Assembly (NCBI GenBank): GCA_004557035.1
Contig: SFFB01000012.1
Location: 1-64,000, forward strand
Direction of reading: 5' to 3'
Length of the DNA: 64,000 nt
Source: Bacteroidales bacterium
Lineage (GTDB): Bacteria > Bacteroidota > Bacteroidia > Bacteroidales > Bacteroidaceae
Shown: in pieces, positions 18,625 through 27,094 of the stretch
How positions within the stretch are numbered: position 1 is the stretch's first letter
How the letters are laid out: each line of letters opens with the position of its first letter
Notes under the pieces: model-generated
Databases searched by the model: none
What the model saw: only the letters and a program-made list of their open reading frames with translations
Told to the model about the DNA's origin: nothing
Position numbers and translations under genes: made by a program

Positions 18625-19440
18625 ATGAGAAACTGGACCACAATCAAGACCTACAAGGAAATACTCTTTGATGCCTACGACGGCATTGCCCGCATCACCA
18701 TCAACCGCCCACGCTATCGCAACGCCTTCACGCCGCTCACCACAGCCGAAATGAGCGATGCCCTGCACCTTTGCCGCGAGATGAGCGACATCTCGGTGGT
18801 CGTGCTGACAGGCGCCGGCGACAAGGCCTTTTGTGCTGGAGGCGATATGCACGTGAAAGGCCGTGGCGGCTATGTGGACGGCGAGGGTGTGCCCCGACTC
18901 AGTGTGCTCGATGTGCAAAAGCAAATCCGCTCACTGCCCAAACCCGTCATCGCTATGGTCAACGGTTATGCCATCGGCGGTGGCCACGTGCTGCATCTCG
19001 TATGCGACCTCACCATTGCTGCCGACACGGCCATCTTCGGCCAGACCGGTCCAAAAGTTGGCTCGTTCGACGCCGGCTTCGGTTCGTCTTATCTGGCCCG
19101 CATCGTGGGACAGAAAAAAGCCCGTGAAATCTGGTTCCTTTGCCGCCAATACTCGGCAGCAGAGGCCGAAAAGATGGGTATGGTCAACAAAGTGGTGCCG
19201 GCCGACAGACTCGAAGACGAGGTGGTGGAATGGGCAGAGACAATGATGCAACATTCGCCCTTGGCCCTGCGCATGATCAAGGCCGGCCTCAACGCCGAAC
19301 TCGACGGCCAAGCCGGTATCCAAGAACTTGCCGGAGACGCTACCATGCTCTACTATATGCTCGACGAAGCCCAAGAAGGCGGCCGCGCCTTCCTCGAAAA
19401 GCGTAAGCCCAATTTCAAGCAATTCCCCAAACTGCCTTGA
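18625..19440 (+). CDS. menB: 1,4-dihydroxy-2-naphthoyl-CoA synthase MenB
   Basis: A 271-residue crotonase-fold enzyme that closes the naphthoate ring in menaquinone synthesis. The oxyanion hole residues fall in [22 protein letters not shown] and the second glycine in [34 protein letters not shown] and [19 protein letters not shown] are characteristic MenB segments that separate it from general enoyl-CoA hydratases. It directly follows menD. The later steps (menC, menE) are not next to it here. Confidence 0.95.
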   Translation: MRNWTTIKTYKEILFDAYDGIARITINRPRYRNAFTPLTTAEMSDALHLCREMSDISVVVLTGAGDKAFCAGGDMHVKGRGGYVDGEGVPRLSVLDVQKQIRSLPKPVIAMVNGYAIGGGHVLHLVCDLTIAADTAIFGQTGPKVGSFDAGFGSSYLARIVGQKKAREIWFLCRQYSAAEAEKMGMVNKVVPADRLEDEVVEWAETMMQHSPLALRMIKAGLNAELDGQAGIQELAGDATMLYYMLDEAQEGGRAFLEKRKPNFKQFPKLP

Positions 19441-19484
19441 GGCGGTGTTTCCCTGTTATCCTTCACATTGACTATATATATTAT

Positions 19485-19679
19485 ATGAGTGACGGCAACT
19501 ACAACCGCAATCTCTTGCCCTATACCCAATACACCAGCGGCGTGAAAGCCGGCCGGGCACAGATGAAGACCTTGGCAGCCGAAGCCTTCAAGGCTTGGTA
19601 TGCCGAGAAAAAACCTATGGCCGCAGAGAGTGAGATAAAGGCGGCCCTCACTGAATTCATCAGTCATATAAACGCATAA
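19485..19679 (+). CDS. Small conserved-looking protein of unknown function (64 aa)
   Basis: A 64-residue protein, MSDGNYNRNLLPYTQYTSGV..., helical and charged, with no signal peptide or membrane segment. ATG 19485 is preceded by ACTATATATATTAT, the A/T-rich leader type seen before aspS and gyrA, which supports this start. It sits in the gap between menB (44 bases upstream) and rpe (56 bases downstream) on the same strand. I do not recognise a family. Codon use resembles its neighbours. Confidence 0.7.
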   Translation: MSDGNYNRNLLPYTQYTSGVKAGRAQMKTLAAEAFKAWYAEKKPMAAESEIKAALTEFISHINA

Positions 19680-19735
19680 ATATAAGCATCTTAAGCAATA
19701 GACCATCAACCATCCCTTCAATACATTCAACCACT

Positions 19736-20389
19736 ATGCCATTAGTATCTCCTTCACTGCTCTCTGCCGACTTCGGTCACTTGGAGCGCGACATCAAAAT
19801 GCTCAACGACAGCCAGGCCGACTGGTATCACCTCGACGTGATGGACGGCGTGTTTGTGCCCAATATTTCTTTTGGTTTCCCCGTGATGGAAGCTATGGCC
19901 AAGGCCGCAACCAAACCGCTCGACGTGCACTTGATGATTGAGCGACCCGAGAAGTTCACCGCCCAAGTGGCCGCACTCGGCGCCAAAGTGATGAATGTGC
20001 ACTATGAAGCCTGCACCCACCTGCACCGCGTGGTGACGGGCATCAAAGAAGCCGGTATGATGGCCGGTGTCACCCTCAATCCCCACACTCCCGTGGAATT
20101 GCTCACCGACATCATCGGCGAATTGGACTTGGTGATGCTTATGTCAGTCAATCCGGGCTTTGGCGGCCAAAAGTTCATCCACCACATTCTCGAGAAGACC
20201 AAACGCCTGCGTCGCCTCATCGACGAAAGCGGCGCAACGGCCTTAATCGAAATAGACGGCGGCGTCAACCAGACCACGGGCCAATGGCTCGTCGAAGCCG
20301 GTGCCGATGTGCTGGTGGCCGGTAGCGCCGTATTCAAGGCAGCCGACCCTCAGGCTGAAATTGCTGCACTCAAGGCCTTAAGCCGTTAG
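19736..20389 (+). CDS. rpe: Ribulose-phosphate 3-epimerase
   Basis: A 217-residue TIM-barrel enzyme that interconverts ribulose 5-phosphate and xylulose 5-phosphate in the pentose phosphate pathway. Signature segments are SLLSADFGHLERDI, WYHLDVMDGVFVPNISFG (metal-binding His and Asp), LDVHLMIERPEKF, VMLMSVNPGFGGQKFI, and EIDGGVNQTTGQWLVEAGADVLVAGSAVF with the phosphate loop. All key residues are present and length is normal. The DHH phosphoesterase gene follows after 27 bases. Confidence 0.97.
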   Translation: MPLVSPSLLSADFGHLERDIKMLNDSQADWYHLDVMDGVFVPNISFGFPVMEAMAKAATKPLDVHLMIERPEKFTAQVAALGAKVMNVHYEACTHLHRVVTGIKEAGMMAGVTLNPHTPVELLTDIIGELDLVMLMSVNPGFGGQKFIHHILEKTKRLRRLIDESGATALIEIDGGVNQTTGQWLVEAGADVLVAGSAVFKAADPQAEIAALKALSR

Positions 20390-20416
20390 TCCTTCCTCAT
20401 TCAGACTTTTTTTCCA

Positions 20417-21460
20417 ATGGAAATACCCACGTTGCTCTCGCCTGCCCAACTCATCCCGTTGATGCAGACCGTCAAGGCGGCACGTCGCTTTGTGGTCTGT
20501 GCCCATCGCGGACCTGACGGCGACGCCCTCGGCTCGTCGCTCGGTATGGCCGAATATCTCCGGAAAATCGGCAAACAAGTCACCATTGTTATGCCCACAG
20601 CCTTCCCCGACTTTCTGCGCTGGATGCCTGGCGCGGCAGACGTCATCATCTTTGAAGAACACGAGGCTGAAGCCCGTCAGTCTATAAAAGAGGCCGACCT
20701 CATTGTCTGTCTTGACTTTGGCCAACTGAGCCGATTGGGCGATATGGGCGAGGTGGTGGCCCGGGCCCAAGCCAAGCGCATCTGTATTGACCATCATCTC
20801 GACCCCGATCCCAAGGTGGCAGACGTGATTGTGTCGCATCCCGAAGCTTGTTCGACTTGCGAACTGGTGTTCCGTGTCATCGACGAACTGGGTGGCTATG
20901 AGCGTATGAGCCGCTCGGGAGCCGCCTGTCTCTACACCGGCATGATGACCGACACAGGTGCCTTCGCCTACAATTCCACACGCTCTGAGGTCTATGTCAT
21001 CATTGCCCGTCTGCTGGCAAAAGGCATTGACAAAGACAAAATCTATCGCCACGTCTACTACAACTATTCCGAACACCGTCTGCGCTTCGTGGGCTATGTG
21101 ATGAACGAGAAATTGCAGTTTTATTTGGGCCATCGGGCCAGCATTTTCACCATCACACGCGAAGAGATGAAACGCTTCAACTATTTGCGTGGCGACGCCG
21201 AGGGCCTAGTCAATATGCCACTACAGGTGAAGGGTATGAAACTGAGTGTGTCGTTGCGCGAAGACACCGAGAAAGACGTGGTGCGCGTGTCGCTGCGCTC
21301 GGTCGACGATTTCCCGTGCAACGAAATGGCGGCAAGGTTCTTCAACGGTGGCGGTCACCTTAATGCCTCGGGTGGCGAACTGCCCTTCCCACTTAGCGAG
21401 GCCGTCAAGACGGTAGAGGCCGCCATTGCCGCGTATGAGGACCGGCTTAAAGCGAAATAG
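20417..21460 (+). CDS. DHH/DHHA1 phosphoesterase, NrnA-like
   Basis: A 347-residue two-domain phosphoesterase. The DHH domain shows VCAHRGPDGDALGSSLG, LIVCLDFG and CIDHHLDPDP, carrying the metal-binding Asp/His residues. The DHHA1 domain near the end shows NGGGHLNASGGELPFPLSEA. Members degrade short RNA fragments (nanoRNase) and 3'-phosphoadenosine phosphate, and some cleave cyclic dinucleotides; the sequence alone does not decide which. No membrane segments, so it is not the GdpP type. It follows rpe after 27 bases and is probably co-transcribed with it. Confidence 0.9.
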   Translation: MEIPTLLSPAQLIPLMQTVKAARRFVVCAHRGPDGDALGSSLGMAEYLRKIGKQVTIVMPTAFPDFLRWMPGAADVIIFEEHEAEARQSIKEADLIVCLDFGQLSRLGDMGEVVARAQAKRICIDHHLDPDPKVADVIVSHPEACSTCELVFRVIDELGGYERMSRSGAACLYTGMMTDTGAFAYNSTRSEVYVIIARLLAKGIDKDKIYRHVYYNYSEHRLRFVGYVMNEKLQFYLGHRASIFTITREEMKRFNYLRGDAEGLVNMPLQVKGMKLSVSLREDTEKDVVRVSLRSVDDFPCNEMAARFFNGGGHLNASGGELPFPLSEAVKTVEAAIAAYEDRLKAK

Positions 21461-21494
21461 GGCCAAAGACAAGGCCATTTTCCGACTAATGTTG

Positions 21495-21502
21495 TAATTT
21501 TG
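21495..21502 (+). promoter_or_regulatory. Promoter -7 element for aspS
   Basis: TAATTTTG matches TAnnTTTG, 44 bases before the aspS ATG. The leader ends in CCTATAATATATT directly before the start codon, wording shared with gyrA. Confidence 0.55.
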
Positions 21503-21546
21503 CATAACACTTCAAACAAAACCAAACAATACTCCTATAATATATT

Positions 21547-23313
21547 ATGTATAGAACAAAGACTTGTGGAGAGTTGCGCATCGACCACGTAGGCCAACAG
21601 GTCACGTTGGCAGGCTGGGTGCAACGCACGCGCAAAATGGGCGCACTCACTTTTGTAGACCTCCGCGACCGCTACGGCATTACCCAACTCGTATTTGACG
21701 AACAGAAAAATCCCGACCTCTGTGAGCAGGCCGGCAAACTGGGCCGTGAATATGTGCTTCAAGTGAAAGGCACGGTCAATGAGCGTTTTGCAAAAAACAA
21801 CAAGATACCTACGGGCGACATCGAAATTCTCGTAGACGAGTTGCAGGTGCTCAACGCCTCCGAAGTGCCGCCCTTCACCATCGAAGACCACACAGACGGC
21901 GGCGACGAGTTGCGCATGAAATACCGCTATCTGGACCTGCGCCGCACACCGGTGCGCCAAAACATCGAATTGCGTCATAAGTTTTGTCTCGCCGTACGTC
22001 ACTTCCTCGACAGCAAAGGTTTCCTCGAGATTGAAACGCCCGTGCTCGTAGGTTCCACTCCAGAAGGCGCTCGCGACTTCATTGTGCCTTCACGTATGAA
22101 CCCCGGACAGTTCTATGCTTTGCCCCAAAGTCCGCAAACGCTCAAGCAGTTGCTCATGGTGGCCGGTATGGACCGCTATTTCCAGATTGTAAAATGCTTC
22201 CGCGACGAAGACCTCAGAGCCGACCGTCAGCCCGAGTTCACACAGATAGACTGCGAAATGTCTTTCGTAGAACAAGACGACATCATCTCAATTTTTGAAG
22301 AAATGACCAAGTATCTCTTCAAAGAGGTGAGAGGTTACGACCTCGGCGAACAACCTTTCCTCCGACTGCCGTGGAGCGAAGCCATGCGCCGCTTCGGTTC
22401 CGACAAGCCCGATATGCGTTTCGGCATGGAATTTGTCGAACTAAAAGACGTGCTTTCAGGCACGGGCGAGTTTGCCGTCTTCAACGAAGCCGAATACATC
22501 GGCGGCATCTGTGCCGAAGGCTGTGCCTCCTATACCCGCAAACAGATTGACGAACTCACCAACTTCGTCAAGTCTCCCCAAATCGGCGCCAAAGGTCTGG
22601 TCTATGCCCGTGTGCAGGAAGACGGCACGGTGAAGAGCAGCGTAGATAAATTCTACACACCCGAGGTTCTCACCCGACTCAAAGAGGCCATGAATGCCAA
22701 ACCCGGCGACCTCATCCTCATCATCTCAGGCCCCGACGCCATGAAAGCCCGCAAGCAACTCTGCGAACTCCGCCTGCTTATGGGTTCACGCCTGGGCTTG
22801 CGCGACAAAAACAAATTTGCCTTGCTCTGGGTGGTTGACTTCCCGATGTTTGAGTGGAGCGAAGAAGAGGGCCGTCTCATGGCTATGCACCATCCCTTCA
22901 CCTCGCCCAAGCCTTCCGACATCGACAAGCTCGACACCGACCCGGCTGCAGTCTTGGCAGATGCCTACGACATGGTCTGCAACGGCGTTGAAGTGGGTGG
23001 CGGCAGCATTCGTATCCACGACGCCGTGCTTCAGGCCAAAATCTTCAAGGTGCTTGGTTTCACACCCGAGAAGGCTCAAGAGCAGTTTGGCTTCTTGATG
23101 AACGCCTTCAAATATGGCGCACCTCCTCACGGTGGTCTGGCCTATGGTCTCGACCGTTTCGTGTCGCTCTTTGCCGGTCTCGACAGCATCCGCGACTGCA
23201 TTGCCTTCCCCAAAAACAATTCCGGTCGCGACGTGATGCTCGACGCACCTTCTGCCGTCGACGACAAGCAACTCGACGAACTGATGCTGGAAATCCGTTC
23301 CGGCGAAAAATAA
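21547..23313 (+). CDS. aspS: Aspartyl-tRNA synthetase
   Basis: A 588-residue class II synthetase of the bacterial type. It has an N-terminal OB fold ([26 protein letters not shown]), motif 1 near [22 protein letters not shown], motif 2 [23 protein letters not shown], a GAD insertion in the middle, and motif 3 [16 protein letters not shown]. Length fits the bacterial form. The genome also has asnS (35051-36445), so Asn-tRNA is made directly. A strong terminator follows. Confidence 0.97.
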   Translation: MYRTKTCGELRIDHVGQQVTLAGWVQRTRKMGALTFVDLRDRYGITQLVFDEQKNPDLCEQAGKLGREYVLQVKGTVNERFAKNNKIPTGDIEILVDELQVLNASEVPPFTIEDHTDGGDELRMKYRYLDLRRTPVRQNIELRHKFCLAVRHFLDSKGFLEIETPVLVGSTPEGARDFIVPSRMNPGQFYALPQSPQTLKQLLMVAGMDRYFQIVKCFRDEDLRADRQPEFTQIDCEMSFVEQDDIISIFEEMTKYLFKEVRGYDLGEQPFLRLPWSEAMRRFGSDKPDMRFGMEFVELKDVLSGTGEFAVFNEAEYIGGICAEGCASYTRKQIDELTNFVKSPQIGAKGLVYARVQEDGTVKSSVDKFYTPEVLTRLKEAMNAKPGDLILIISGPDAMKARKQLCELRLLMGSRLGLRDKNKFALLWVVDFPMFEWSEEEGRLMAMHHPFTSPKPSDIDKLDTDPAAVLADAYDMVCNGVEVGGGSIRIHDAVLQAKIFKVLGFTPEKAQEQFGFLMNAFKYGAPPHGGLAYGLDRFVSLFAGLDSIRDCIAFPKNNSGRDVMLDAPSAVDDKQLDELMLEIRSGEK

Positions 23314-23327
23314 AGATCCGTTACTTT

Positions 23328-23395
23328 AATGCCGACATACCCTCTCCCTGCGGTCATTCACCGTCAGGCGGGAGATGTCGGCATTTTGTTTTCTT
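23328..23395 (+). terminator. Intrinsic terminator of aspS
   Basis: AATGCCGACAT (23328-23338) pairs with ATGTCGGCATT (23375-23385), with an inner GGGAG-type stem, followed by TTGTTTTCTTTT. Confidence 0.85.
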
Positions 23396-23419
23396 TTCAA
23401 TAAAATAGCTATCACCTTT

Positions 23420-25381
23420 ATGCAAAATGGTTTTATAAAAGTCGCCGCAGCCGTTCCGCGTCTGCAAGTGGCCGACTGTCGCTACAACATCGAACAGATG
23501 GAAGCGCTCATGGTACGCGCCGACAGCCTCGGTGTGGAGATTGTCTGCTTTCCCGAGTTGGGCCTCACCGGCTACACCTGTCAAGACCTCTTTGCCCAGC
23601 AGACGCTGCTCGAAGAGAGCGAAGCAGCCTTGCTGCGTCTGATGGAATTTTCGCGCAACGTCGACGTCATCAGCATTGTCGGCTTGCCGGTGGTCTACGA
23701 CGGTATGCTCTTCAATTGTGGAGCCGTTTTGCGACATGGCAAGGTGTGGGGCTTTGTGCCAAAAACCTTCTTGCCCAACTACAAAGAGTTTTACGAAAAA
23801 CGCTGGTTCACTCCCGCTCCGGCCCTTCCGGCAGATGCCGTGGTGCAGTTTTGCGGGCAAAACATCCCGCTCAGTCCGCGCCTCGTCTTCACTTATGCCG
23901 GCGTGAAGTTCGGCCTTGAACTATGCGAAGACCTTTGGGCTGTCACGCCGCCCAGTGCAGCCTTGAGTGTGGCCGGTGCCGAAATCATCTTCAACCTCAG
24001 TGCCAGCAACGAGCTCGTGGGCAAGGCTAACTATCTGCGCTGCCTCGTCGAGACGCAAAGTGCACGCTGTCTGGCCGGCTATGTCTACAGCGGCAGCGGA
24101 TGGGGCGAAAGCAGCCAAGATTTGGTCTTTGCAGGCCGTGCCTATATTGCCGAAAACGGCCACTTGCTTGCCGAGGGCAACCGCTTTGAGTTGGACAGCC
24201 AGCTGACCGTTTCGGAAATTGACGTAGAGCGCTTGCGCGTGGAGCGACGAATGAACACTTCGTTTGCCGACTCTCGCCGCCTGCAGTCTGACTTTAAGAC
24301 CATCAATATTGAAATCGACGAAAACGAACTCACCACGGCTGCCGACGAACGCTTCACTCTGACACGTACGGTAGATCCGTTGCCGTTTGTGCCCACAGGC
24401 AATGCACTCGATGAGCGTTGTGAAGAAATCCTCTTTATGCAGAGTGGGGGACTGGCCAGACGCATTGAGCACATCGGTTGCAAGACGGTCGTCGTCGGCA
24501 TCAGTGGTGGCCTCGACTCCACATTGGCCCTATTGGTCTGTGTCCATGCCTTCGACCGCCTCGGCCTCGACCGCAGAGGCATTGTCGGCATCACTATGCC
24601 GGGCTACGGCACTACCGGACGCACCTACCGCAACGCCATCGACTTGATGAAGAGCCTGGGCATCACCATTCGCGAAATCAACATCGTCGACGCCTGTGAG
24701 ATACACTTCCGCGACTTGGGCCACGACAGCAAAGTTCACGACGTAACCTTCGAAAACGGACAAGCTCGAGAGCGCACACAAATCCTGATGGATGCGGCCA
24801 ATCAGATGGGCGGCATCGTCGTGGGCACAGGCGACTTGAGCGAGTTGGCACTGGGCTGGGCCACCTACAACGGCGACCATATGAGTATGTATGGCGTCAA
24901 TGCCTCAGTGCCCAAGACCCTCGTGCGCTTCATCGTCAACCACGTGGCCATGACGGCGGCCGACGAATTCTCGCGCAAAACCATTCTCGACATCATCGAC
25001 ACCCCCATCAGCCCCGAACTCATCCCAGCCGCAGCGGGCGACCAGATAGCTCAAAAAACAGAAGACCTCGTCGGCCCCTACGAGCTCCACGACTTCTTCC
25101 TCTATCATGTCTTGCGCTTCGGCTTCAAGCCGTCCAAAATTTTCTATCTCGCCTGTCACGCTTTCAGCGGTGCCGACAAGCGTGTTAAGACCTATGACAG
25201 AGATACGATAAAGCACTGGCTGACCACATTTTATCGTCGTTTCTTCAATCAGCAGTTCAAGCGAAGTTGTCTGCCCGATGGTCCCAAAGTGGGCAGTTGC
25301 TCGCTCAGTCCGCGCGGCGACTGGCGCATGCCCACCGACGCTGTTTCCAAGGCTTGGCTCGACGAGTGTGAGAAACTCTGA
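23420..25381 (+). CDS. nadE: Glutamine-dependent NAD+ synthetase
   Basis: A 653-residue two-domain enzyme for the last step of NAD synthesis. The N-terminal nitrilase-fold amidase (about 1-280) has the Glu-Lys-Cys triad in CFPELGLTGYTC, the KTFLPNYKEFYEKRWF segment and LELCEDLW. The C-terminal synthetase (about 330-653) has the PP-loop GISGGLDSTLALL and GTGDLSELALGWATYNGDHMSMYGVNASVPKT. ATG 23420 is used rather than an in-frame ATG at 23375, which lies inside the aspS terminator. Confidence 0.96.
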   Translation: MQNGFIKVAAAVPRLQVADCRYNIEQMEALMVRADSLGVEIVCFPELGLTGYTCQDLFAQQTLLEESEAALLRLMEFSRNVDVISIVGLPVVYDGMLFNCGAVLRHGKVWGFVPKTFLPNYKEFYEKRWFTPAPALPADAVVQFCGQNIPLSPRLVFTYAGVKFGLELCEDLWAVTPPSAALSVAGAEIIFNLSASNELVGKANYLRCLVETQSARCLAGYVYSGSGWGESSQDLVFAGRAYIAENGHLLAEGNRFELDSQLTVSEIDVERLRVERRMNTSFADSRRLQSDFKTINIEIDENELTTAADERFTLTRTVDPLPFVPTGNALDERCEEILFMQSGGLARRIEHIGCKTVVVGISGGLDSTLALLVCVHAFDRLGLDRRGIVGITMPGYGTTGRTYRNAIDLMKSLGITIREINIVDACEIHFRDLGHDSKVHDVTFENGQARERTQILMDAANQMGGIVVGTGDLSELALGWATYNGDHMSMYGVNASVPKTLVRFIVNHVAMTAADEFSRKTILDIIDTPISPELIPAAAGDQIAQKTEDLVGPYELHDFFLYHVLRFGFKPSKIFYLACHAFSGADKRVKTYDRDTIKHWLTTFYRRFFNQQFKRSCLPDGPKVGSCSLSPRGDWRMPTDAVSKAWLDECEKL

Positions 25382-25428
25382 GCCCTGACCATCTCATCAT
25401 TATATTTGTCAAATCCCAGCAATCTTTT

Positions 25429-26001
25429 ATGCCTTTCAAAACCATATTTCGCCAGCGCTTCGGCTGTTTGGTTGTGCTGTTGCTCACGAGTCTGAGTGCC
25501 TTGGCCGACAAAACAAGACAAGAGGTCGAAACCTTCGGTCGCATAGAGGCGCGGGCAGAGCAAATTTACTGCGGCGACAGCCTTGTGGTGTCCTATGTGC
25601 TCTATGCTTCGGCTCCGTTCTCAGGCATCGTTCACGACGTCGAATTGAAAAAAGTGAAAAATGCCACTTTCCGTCCCGTGGCCACCGGTGGCCGTCTCAG
25701 CCAAAATCGTGTACGCGAAAACGGAAAGATTTATTATCGTATGGTCGTGGCATCTTATTCGGTGGCGCCCACTGGCAGTGGAAACGTGGTGATGCCCGAA
25801 CTCACCTACGAGGCACTTTTCCGTTTCCGCAAATCGACGGGTAGTTTGTTGGAAGAATTTTTCGGCCACGGCGGTGAGGTAATCGAACAGAAAGAGAAAA
25901 TCAAAATCCCTTCGCTCAAATTATCAGTGGTGGAAAAACCGCGTCGCTCCACGCGTGAAATGATGGAAGACCGTAGTGGCGGTGCGTCACACGTCATCTG
26001 A
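25429..26001 (+). CDS. Short BatD-like secreted protein
   Basis: A 190-residue exported protein. It has a signal peptide of about 26 residues (FGCLVVLLLTSLSALA) and an N-terminal domain like the first beta-sandwich of BatD/aerotolerance proteins: RAEQIYCGDSLVVSYVLYASAPF, then YYRMVVASYSVAPTGSGNVVMPELTYEA. Full BatD proteins are about three times longer and have a C-terminal membrane segment; this one ends after a basic tail, with no anchor visible. No other bat genes are near. The TGA stop at 25999-26001 is in the same frame as the following gene. Confidence 0.65.
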   Translation: MPFKTIFRQRFGCLVVLLLTSLSALADKTRQEVETFGRIEARAEQIYCGDSLVVSYVLYASAPFSGIVHDVELKKVKNATFRPVATGGRLSQNRVRENGKIYYRMVVASYSVAPTGSGNVVMPELTYEALFRFRKSTGSLLEEFFGHGGEVIEQKEKIKIPSLKLSVVEKPRRSTREMMEDRSGGASHVI

Positions 26002-26070
26002 TCGACTTCGCCTTCCTCCTTCGCACATCGGTCAAAATATTTTCCCGAAAAATGCTGCGGTCGCAGTGGC

Positions 26071-26955
26071 GTGATGCTGCCCAAAGTGAGCCTAGGTTTC
26101 TGGCACAATTTTGGTGCCGACGGCGATTTTGAGCATCAGCGTCAGATTGCCCACTATGCCTTTGACCACGGCATCACGCATTTCGACCTTGCCAACAATT
26201 ACGGTCCGCCGCCGGGCAGTGCCGAAGAGACTATGGGGCGTCTGCTGGCCGACGATTTCAAGTCCCATCGCGACGAACTCTTCATCGCCACCAAGGCCGG
26301 CTATGAGATGTGGCCAGGGCCTTATGGCAACTGGGGGTCGCGCAAGTCGCTGATGTCCAGTATCGACCAGAGCCTGCGGCGTATGCGCCTCGACTATGTC
26401 GACCTCTTCTACAGCCATCGCTACGACCCGGCCACGCCGCTCGAAGAAACGCTGCAAGCCATGGTAGACATTGTGCGCTCGGGCAAGGCACTCTATCTCG
26501 GCATCTCTCGCTGGCCGATCGAACCCACGCGTTTTGCCATCGACTATCTGGCCCGTCACGACACTCCCGTGCTCATCTATCAGGGCAGGCTCAACCGACT
26601 CGACCAGGCTCCCGTCATTGAGGGCATCAACGCCCTTTGTGCCGAGCGCGGCGTCGGTTTCATCTCGTTCTCACCGCTGGCGCAAGGTCTGCTCACCGAC
26701 CGCTATCTCCACGGCATTCCCGAGGGCAGCCGAATGACACAAGGTCGTTTTCTCAAGCCCGAGATGTTGAGGCCGGAGTTGCTCAGCCGTCTCAAAGAGT
26801 GGGACGAAGAAGCCAAGTCCCGTGGCCTCACGCTGGCCGAGGCATCTCTGTTGTGGATTTTGCAACACCGCTCCGTGACCTCCGTCCTCGTCGGAGCGAG
26901 CAGTGTGGCGCAACTTGCCGACAACTTGGCCGTGCTGCGGCATATTGAGAAATAA
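26071..26955 (+). CDS. Aldo/keto reductase, YghZ/GpdR-like, with a shortened N-terminus
   Basis: A 294-residue NADPH-dependent reductase. The segment VSLGFWHNFG...ITHFDLANNYGPPPGSAEE...KAGYEMWPGPYGNWGSRKSL...YVDLFYSHRYDP is characteristic of the YghZ group (glyceraldehyde 3-phosphate/methylglyoxal reduction). Asp and Tyr of the active site lie in FDLANNYG and the Lys in TKAGY. The first possible start is GTG 26071 or ATG 26074, yet codons just before it (26056-26070) still read CGRSG, which matches the family N-terminus YRYCGKSG. That upstream frame has no start codon before the previous stop. The C-terminus is also about 25 residues short of E. coli YghZ. It may be active or decaying. Confidence 0.75.
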   Translation: MMLPKVSLGFWHNFGADGDFEHQRQIAHYAFDHGITHFDLANNYGPPPGSAEETMGRLLADDFKSHRDELFIATKAGYEMWPGPYGNWGSRKSLMSSIDQSLRRMRLDYVDLFYSHRYDPATPLEETLQAMVDIVRSGKALYLGISRWPIEPTRFAIDYLARHDTPVLIYQGRLNRLDQAPVIEGINALCAERGVGFISFSPLAQGLLTDRYLHGIPEGSRMTQGRFLKPEMLRPELLSRLKEWDEEAKSRGLTLAEASLLWILQHRSVTSVLVGASSVAQLADNLAVLRHIEK

Positions 26956-26973
26956 AATCAAGGCTATACGACA

Positions 26974-27013
26974 CTTCGCCCCGTCAAGACCGTTTCATCT
27001 TGGCGGGGCGAAG
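26974..27013 (+). terminator. Terminator after the aldo/keto reductase gene
   Basis: CTTCGCCCCGTCAAGA (26974-26989) pairs with TCTTGGCGGGGCGAAG (26998-27013), a 16-bp stem with one G-T pair, followed by an A/T-rich stretch. Confidence 0.75.
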
Positions 27014-27023
27014 CATTATTTAT

Positions 27024-27063
27024 TGGCAAAAAAAGGTGCAACGACTTAAAGCGTCGTTGCACC
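27024..27063 (-). terminator. Intrinsic terminator of valS
   Basis: On the minus strand GGTGCAACGAC and GTCGTTGCACC form a perfect 11-bp stem followed by seven T. It is 30 bases after the valS stop. Confidence 0.9.
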
Positions 27064-27094
27064 TCTTAATGCAAATAAGATAAAACCGAGGGGC

